Below, piece by piece: positions 60,734 to 64,000 of a stretch of 64,000 nucleotides of DNA. The stretch comes from Chitinophagaceae bacterium UBA1930. GTDB taxonomy: Bacteria > Bacteroidota > Bacteroidia > Chitinophagales > Chitinophagaceae. A model generated the notes under the pieces. The model was not told the DNA's origin. It made no database searches and saw nothing but the letters and a program-made list of their open reading frames with translations. Numbering within the stretch: the stretch's first letter is position 1; the number at the start of each line of letters is the position of its first letter. The position numbers and the translations under genes were made by a program. The DNA lies in contig DDFK01000001.1 of the NCBI GenBank assembly GCA_002337145.1, forward strand, positions 1,388,731 through 1,452,730. Direction: 5' to 3'.

Positions 60734-61855
60734 TTATTTTGATGCCGAAGCTTCGAGCATTTTATACAACTGGCCTGCGGATGATTGCCATGAAAATTTG
60801 CCCACTTGCTCCAACGCATCTTTAATCAGTTGGCTCCTGAAATTTTCATCTTTGTACAGTTTTTGAAGATGGCTTGCCATTGCTTCAATATCGCTAGGCT
60901 CTGCATATAGCACAGCTTCGTCACCAAGCTGCTGCATGCCGGCTTGGGTACCGGTTATTACAGGCACGCCACATTGCATGGCATCCAATACCGGTAGCCC
61001 TAGGCTTTTTATAGTGGATGGGTAAATCAATGCGTAGCAGGAGGCAAGCAGTTGTTGCAATTGGCCATCCATAGAGGCATCCAGCAGCACTACGTCGTTG
61101 CGGTGCCGGTATGTTTTCAGTTTTTCCAGCAAGCCCGCATCCTTAAACCTGCCTATACATACCAGTTTCATGTGGCTTTGCTGCCATTTCTTGAAGATGG
61201 AAAAGGCCTTTAGCACGTTCAATAAATCATGCTGCAAAAGGCCATTGCCCATATACAGGAAATACTCTCGGCCTTCGGTATATGTTTCTTGTATTGCCAG
61301 TCTTTCGGTTGCCGTAACCGGTACAAAACTTTGCGAAGCAGCAGGCAATACAATCGAAATTTTCTCTGATGGGGTTTGGTATTGCTTAACAACATTTTGC
61401 TGTACGAACAAGCTTGGTACAGCAACCTGTGTTGCCTTGTCAATAAACTTTTGTTGGTACAGTTTATGAAACCAACGTTGCTTTCTGGAAAGCGAACCGG
61501 AATGATGCATGAATGACAGGTTGCCCAAAACCAATACCTGCGGCAGTTTGGTGGTAAGGCAGCCAATGCCATCAAAGCCGATAAACAGGTTGGCCCCGAA
61601 TTTTTTGATTGCGGCAGCCAGTTTAATATCGTACCCGTACCTAAAGACCAAATTGTTTTTTAAGCGGGGGCTAACCATTGCAGCCTTTACATTGCTGGCA
61701 TAGATAAAGGACGCATCAAAGGGCCCGGCAAACAAAAAAAGGAACTCGTGTTCGGGATGCTGCAGTACAATATGCTTAAGCAGTTCATGGGCATAACGCC
61801 CAATGCCATCCATCCCGTCTTTTACCAAACATTCTGTATTAACTGCAATACGCAT
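60734..61855 (-). CDS. Family 4-type glycosyltransferase
   Basis: 373 residues, two Rossmann domains (GT-B). The N-terminus MRIAVNTECLVKDGMDGIGRYAHELLKHI is typical of mannosyl- or rhamnosyl-type transferases. The C-terminal donor motif, usually EGFGLPxLEA, reads KSLGLPVLDAMQCGVPVITG, so both usual glutamates are replaced. That may reduce or change activity. No other glycan genes are adjacent. Confidence 0.82.
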   Translation of the reverse strand: MRIAVNTECLVKDGMDGIGRYAHELLKHIVLQHPEHEFLFLFAGPFDASFIYASNVKAAMVSPRLKNNLVFRYGYDIKLAAAIKKFGANLFIGFDGIGCLTTKLPQVLVLGNLSFMHHSGSLSRKQRWFHKLYQQKFIDKATQVAVPSLFVQQNVVKQYQTPSEKISIVLPAASQSFVPVTATERLAIQETYTEGREYFLYMGNGLLQHDLLNVLKAFSIFKKWQQSHMKLVCIGRFKDAGLLEKLKTYRHRNDVVLLDASMDGQLQQLLASCYALIYPSTIKSLGLPVLDAMQCGVPVITGTQAGMQQLGDEAVLYAEPSDIEAMASHLQKLYKDENFRSQLIKDALEQVGKFSWQSSAGQLYKMLEASASK

Positions 61856-61862
61856 AAGGGTG

Positions 61863-61870
61863 CAAAAATA
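61863..61870 (-). promoter_or_regulatory. -7 promoter box for the glycosyltransferase gene
   Basis: TATTTTTG on the minus strand, perfect consensus, 7 nt before the ATG, predicting a leader of only a few nucleotides. Confidence 0.55.
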
Positions 61871-61950
61871 GTGGCCGCATTTTTACCGATTTTAAAAACA
61901 ATTTAATCGGGAATAATTTTTGCTGTATAAATGCATTCTAAATTCACAGC

Positions 61951-63075
61951 ATGATTAAGCAACTCTTCGCTCTTCTCTGCATCATTGCAGCGTCTATTGA
62001 CGTGCATGCATCCGACTCATTGGTTGTTTCCATCAATAAATTCAGGTTCGAAAAAGGTGATACCATCAGCTTTGATTGTGCCTATCGGTATTCCGAAAAA
62101 AAGAATGCCGCCTCTACCTTAAACGTGTGGATTGAAGACATACAGAAAAATAGGCGTTGGCAATACCGTTACCCGCTTGTGAATGGTGCCATATCTGCCA
62201 ACCTGGTTATTGGCGATGCCATACCCGCAGGCAGGTATGCCGTGAACTTTGTAGTGCAAAACGAGTTTTTTGGCATTGCTGGGCAGGTTAGGGATTATAA
62301 CCCCAAAAGCAAGGGACTGGTGTACATGATGCTTACAAAGAATAAGGACAGTTATGTTGACAATGTGAAACCTAACGATGACGGCTCTTTCAGGCTACCG
62401 AGGTTGCAGTTTGCGGATACGGCAAGGTTCATTTTTTCGACTATGGGTAAAAAAAATGACGACTTGTTCATCAATATCAAAACGCCGTTGGATTCTACAT
62501 TTACACCCAAGCTCATCAACACACAAATGATTACGGTGGGCAACCCTACTTTTTTAACGGCTGCCGATACCACTGCCCCTTATGTATTTAATGAGGATAT
62601 TTTTAAGAAGCCTTTTACGCTGACAGGCGTAACCGTAAAAGCAACCAAGAAGAAAAGGGTTGACATGTTTGACCAGGAATATACCAGTGGGCTGTTTACA
62701 GGCGGCGACGCAAAAATTTTTGACGGCATTGACGGTACAGAGATTGCAAGCTCCGTAGATATTTTTAGCTTTTTGCAGGGGCGTGTTGCCGGGCTTAACA
62801 TTGCCCATAACGACGAAGGCGGCCTTACCATTAAGTGGCGTGGCAGCAATGTATCATTGTACTTGGATGAGTTCAGGATTGATGCGGATGACCCCATATA
62901 TGTGAACCCCGCGGATGTGGCCATGATAAAAGTATTTGCACCGGGTAGTGGTGGCCCATCCAACAACGGAAGCATTGCCATCTATACCAAAAGGGGCAAC
63001 TATGCCGATAACGGTACCAGGAAATACTATTTTGTAGTAAAGGGCTTTACCCCTGCGGAAGGTGTTTGGCAGTAG
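61951..63075 (+). CDS. TonB-receptor plug-domain protein without beta-barrel
   Basis: 374 residues. Signal peptide ends near IDVHA (about 21). About 22-205 is an MG2-like beta domain (INKFRFEKGDTISFDCAYRY, PAGRYAVNFVVQNEFFGI). After a TLTGVTVKATKK linker, about 245-350 is a plug domain (DIFSFLQGRVAGLNI, VSLYLDEFRID, DVAMIKVFAPGSG, GSIAIYTKRGNY). The gene then stops; the 600-residue barrel of TonB receptors is absent. Convergent with pepE, 13 nt apart. Confidence 0.8.
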   Translation: MIKQLFALLCIIAASIDVHASDSLVVSINKFRFEKGDTISFDCAYRYSEKKNAASTLNVWIEDIQKNRRWQYRYPLVNGAISANLVIGDAIPAGRYAVNFVVQNEFFGIAGQVRDYNPKSKGLVYMMLTKNKDSYVDNVKPNDDGSFRLPRLQFADTARFIFSTMGKKNDDLFINIKTPLDSTFTPKLINTQMITVGNPTFLTAADTTAPYVFNEDIFKKPFTLTGVTVKATKKKRVDMFDQEYTSGLFTGGDAKIFDGIDGTEIASSVDIFSFLQGRVAGLNIAHNDEGGLTIKWRGSNVSLYLDEFRIDADDPIYVNPADVAMIKVFAPGSGGPSNNGSIAIYTKRGNYADNGTRKYYFVVKGFTPAEGVWQ

Positions 63076-63088
63076 CTATTACTGATGT

Positions 63089-63814
63089 TTACATTAACCA
63101 GGTAATATCATCGCCGGCATTGATTGCGGTGCGTACAACTTCATGTTCCCCTGCTTTAATGGCCAGCACAACGCCTGCACATTTGCCAATAAGTTTAAGC
63201 GTATTGTTTTCCAGTTTCAACGCTGTTCCTTCGGGAAGGCATACCACCGCCATGCTGGGGTTTTCTATTAAAAATTCGGTAAGACGCTGATCCCTTGTTT
63301 CGCCATTAAAGCCTTCTGGTTTTACATTGTAATAATGCGGGTTTATCTGAAAAGGGAAGAAGCCCAGTGCATGAAAACTTTTGGGTTCAACAATGGGCAT
63401 GTCGTTGGTTGTAGCAATGGTTGGGCCTGTTATGTTTGAGCCCGCACTCCACCCAATATAAGGTGTTCCAGTGTTTACCTTGTTGCGTATAGCATCCAAC
63501 ACTTGTGTATTGTAAACCATGCTCAGCAGTTTGAAAGTATTGCCACCACCTATCATTATTGCATCGGCTTTTTCAATAGTTGCTTGTGCATTTTCGGGTA
63601 GCACCACCTCAATATTGTATGGCAAGCCAGCCAAAGCATCCTTAACATTCTTGGTATAATCATCATACCCAATAGTAACACCAGCAAAGGGTACAAATGC
63701 AATATTTATAGGCCCGCCACCCAACAGGCTTTTAATTTCCGGGACAGCAGTTTCTAGGTAGTTGCCATTGCCCACTCTGGAACTACTGAACGCAAGAATT
63801 TTAGGTGTGGCCAT
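63089..63814 (-). CDS. pepE: Peptidase E (alpha-aspartyl dipeptidase, S51)
   Basis: Cleaves Asp-X dipeptides. 241 residues. The nucleophile S123 lies in PYIGWSAGSN. The family motifs GGGNTFKLL (89-97), TTNDMPIVEP (with D138) and FQINPHYYN (with H160) are present, matching the S51 triad layout. Complete. Confidence 0.93.
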   Translation of the reverse strand: MATPKILAFSSSRVGNGNYLETAVPEIKSLLGGGPINIAFVPFAGVTIGYDDYTKNVKDALAGLPYNIEVVLPENAQATIEKADAIMIGGGNTFKLLSMVYNTQVLDAIRNKVNTGTPYIGWSAGSNITGPTIATTNDMPIVEPKSFHALGFFPFQINPHYYNVKPEGFNGETRDQRLTEFLIENPSMAVVCLPEGTALKLENNTLKLIGKCAGVVLAIKAGEHEVVRTAINAGDDITWLM

Positions 63815-63854
63815 ATTGAGTTGAATTAAAATATTGGTTGTTATTTGTTTGTCA

Positions 63855-63890
63855 TGATCCCGCTGGGACTCAGACCCTCCTGATTAAGAG
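63855..63890 (-). other. tRNA 3'-half remnant (Lys CUU-like)
   Basis: On the minus strand 63890 to 63855 reads CTCTTAATCAGGAGG, then GTCTGAGTCCCAGCGGGATCA. This matches the anticodon loop, variable region, T arm and acceptor 3' strand of a tRNA, but roughly eight bases of the T arm are missing and the 5' half is absent. It is not a functional tRNA. It resembles the footprint left by integration or deletion at a tRNA gene. Confidence 0.6.
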
Positions 63891-63955
63891 CCAACAAAAT
63901 TACTTTATTAATAAATATTATGCTAAGCCATTGTACAAATCCTGTGCAAACAAAA

Positions 63956-63987
63956 AAGCAGTTACAAATTTTACTTTGCAACTGCTT
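63956..63987. terminator. Terminator-like hairpin at the right edge
   Basis: AAGCAGTTACAA / TTGCAACTGCTT, a 12-bp stem with one mismatch and an 8-nt loop, with T-rich sequence on the right and A-rich on the left, so it could act in either direction for a gene beyond the window. Between pepE and this point (63815-64000) no gene is seen. Confidence 0.6.
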
Positions 63988-64000
63988 CGTTTTTCTGTGA

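Noticed and set aside
63855..63890. Functional tRNA-Lys gene
   Set aside because: The 5' half, D arm and part of the T arm are missing, so it cannot fold as a tRNA.

Overview
The window reads as chromosome of a Bacteroidota bacterium, most likely of the Chitinophagaceae. The evidence is type IX secretion (T9SS) C-terminal sorting domains, gliding protein GldC, the BamA-OmpH-OmpH-MurI block, a methionine synthase split into two ORFs, and promoters with the Bacteroidota -7 box TAnnTTTG. There are no rRNA genes, intact tRNA genes, CRISPR arrays or prophage; the only tRNA-like sequence is a 3' remnant near the right end.

Region 1 (1-11.3 kb, minus strand except the regulator) is a full reductive pyrimidine catabolism cluster. 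In transcription order: MmsA-type semialdehyde dehydrogenase, a GxxExxY gene in an inverted-repeat cassette, class III aminotransferase, NCS1 permease, dihydropyrimidinase, a TMEM175-type channel, beta-ureidopropionase, PreT and PreA (cut by the window edge). An Lrp/AsnC regulator is divergent from mmsA. Together they would import uracil or thymine and take it through dihydropyrimidine, N-carbamoyl-beta-amino acid and beta-amino acid to the semialdehyde and acetyl-CoA or propionyl-CoA.

Region 2 (11.3-17.4 kb) has two unknown membrane or envelope genes, a small phenylacetate set (paaG, paaI, paaY) interrupted by a four-helix-bundle gene, a Uma2 nuclease-like gene with an in-frame stop near its end, and dusB between two short palindromes.

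Region 3 (17.4-33 kb) is mostly housekeeping on the plus strand: CPBP protease, cdsA, an aldehyde dehydrogenase, pheT with a coiled-coil gene and zapA, rny, a large minus-strand T9SS protein, an active/inactive pair of M16 peptidases and a small membrane protein.

Region 4 (33-46 kb) holds split metH behind a long leader, a YceI protein, recR, an Ig-like lipoprotein, tadA, a T9SS protein with an odd Cys4 N-terminus, superoxide dismutase, and the rpmH-rnpA-yidD group with a repeat element inside it.

Region 5 (46-64 kb) is cell-envelope biogenesis on the minus strand: murI, two OmpH/Skp chaperones, BamA, UppS, DUF6089, NAD kinase, a second short BamA-like protein, a CBS protein, an alpha/beta hydrolase, CvpA, YqeY, GldC and a glycosyltransferase. 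A 971-residue T9SS adhesin-like gene on the plus strand interrupts it. A barrel-less TonB-plug protein and peptidase E close the window.

Cross-cutting observations: at least five genes have a -7 box ending exactly 4 nt before the ATG, which predicts leaderless mRNAs, and a GGGTGCGACGC-cored repeat is scattered through intergenic regions.
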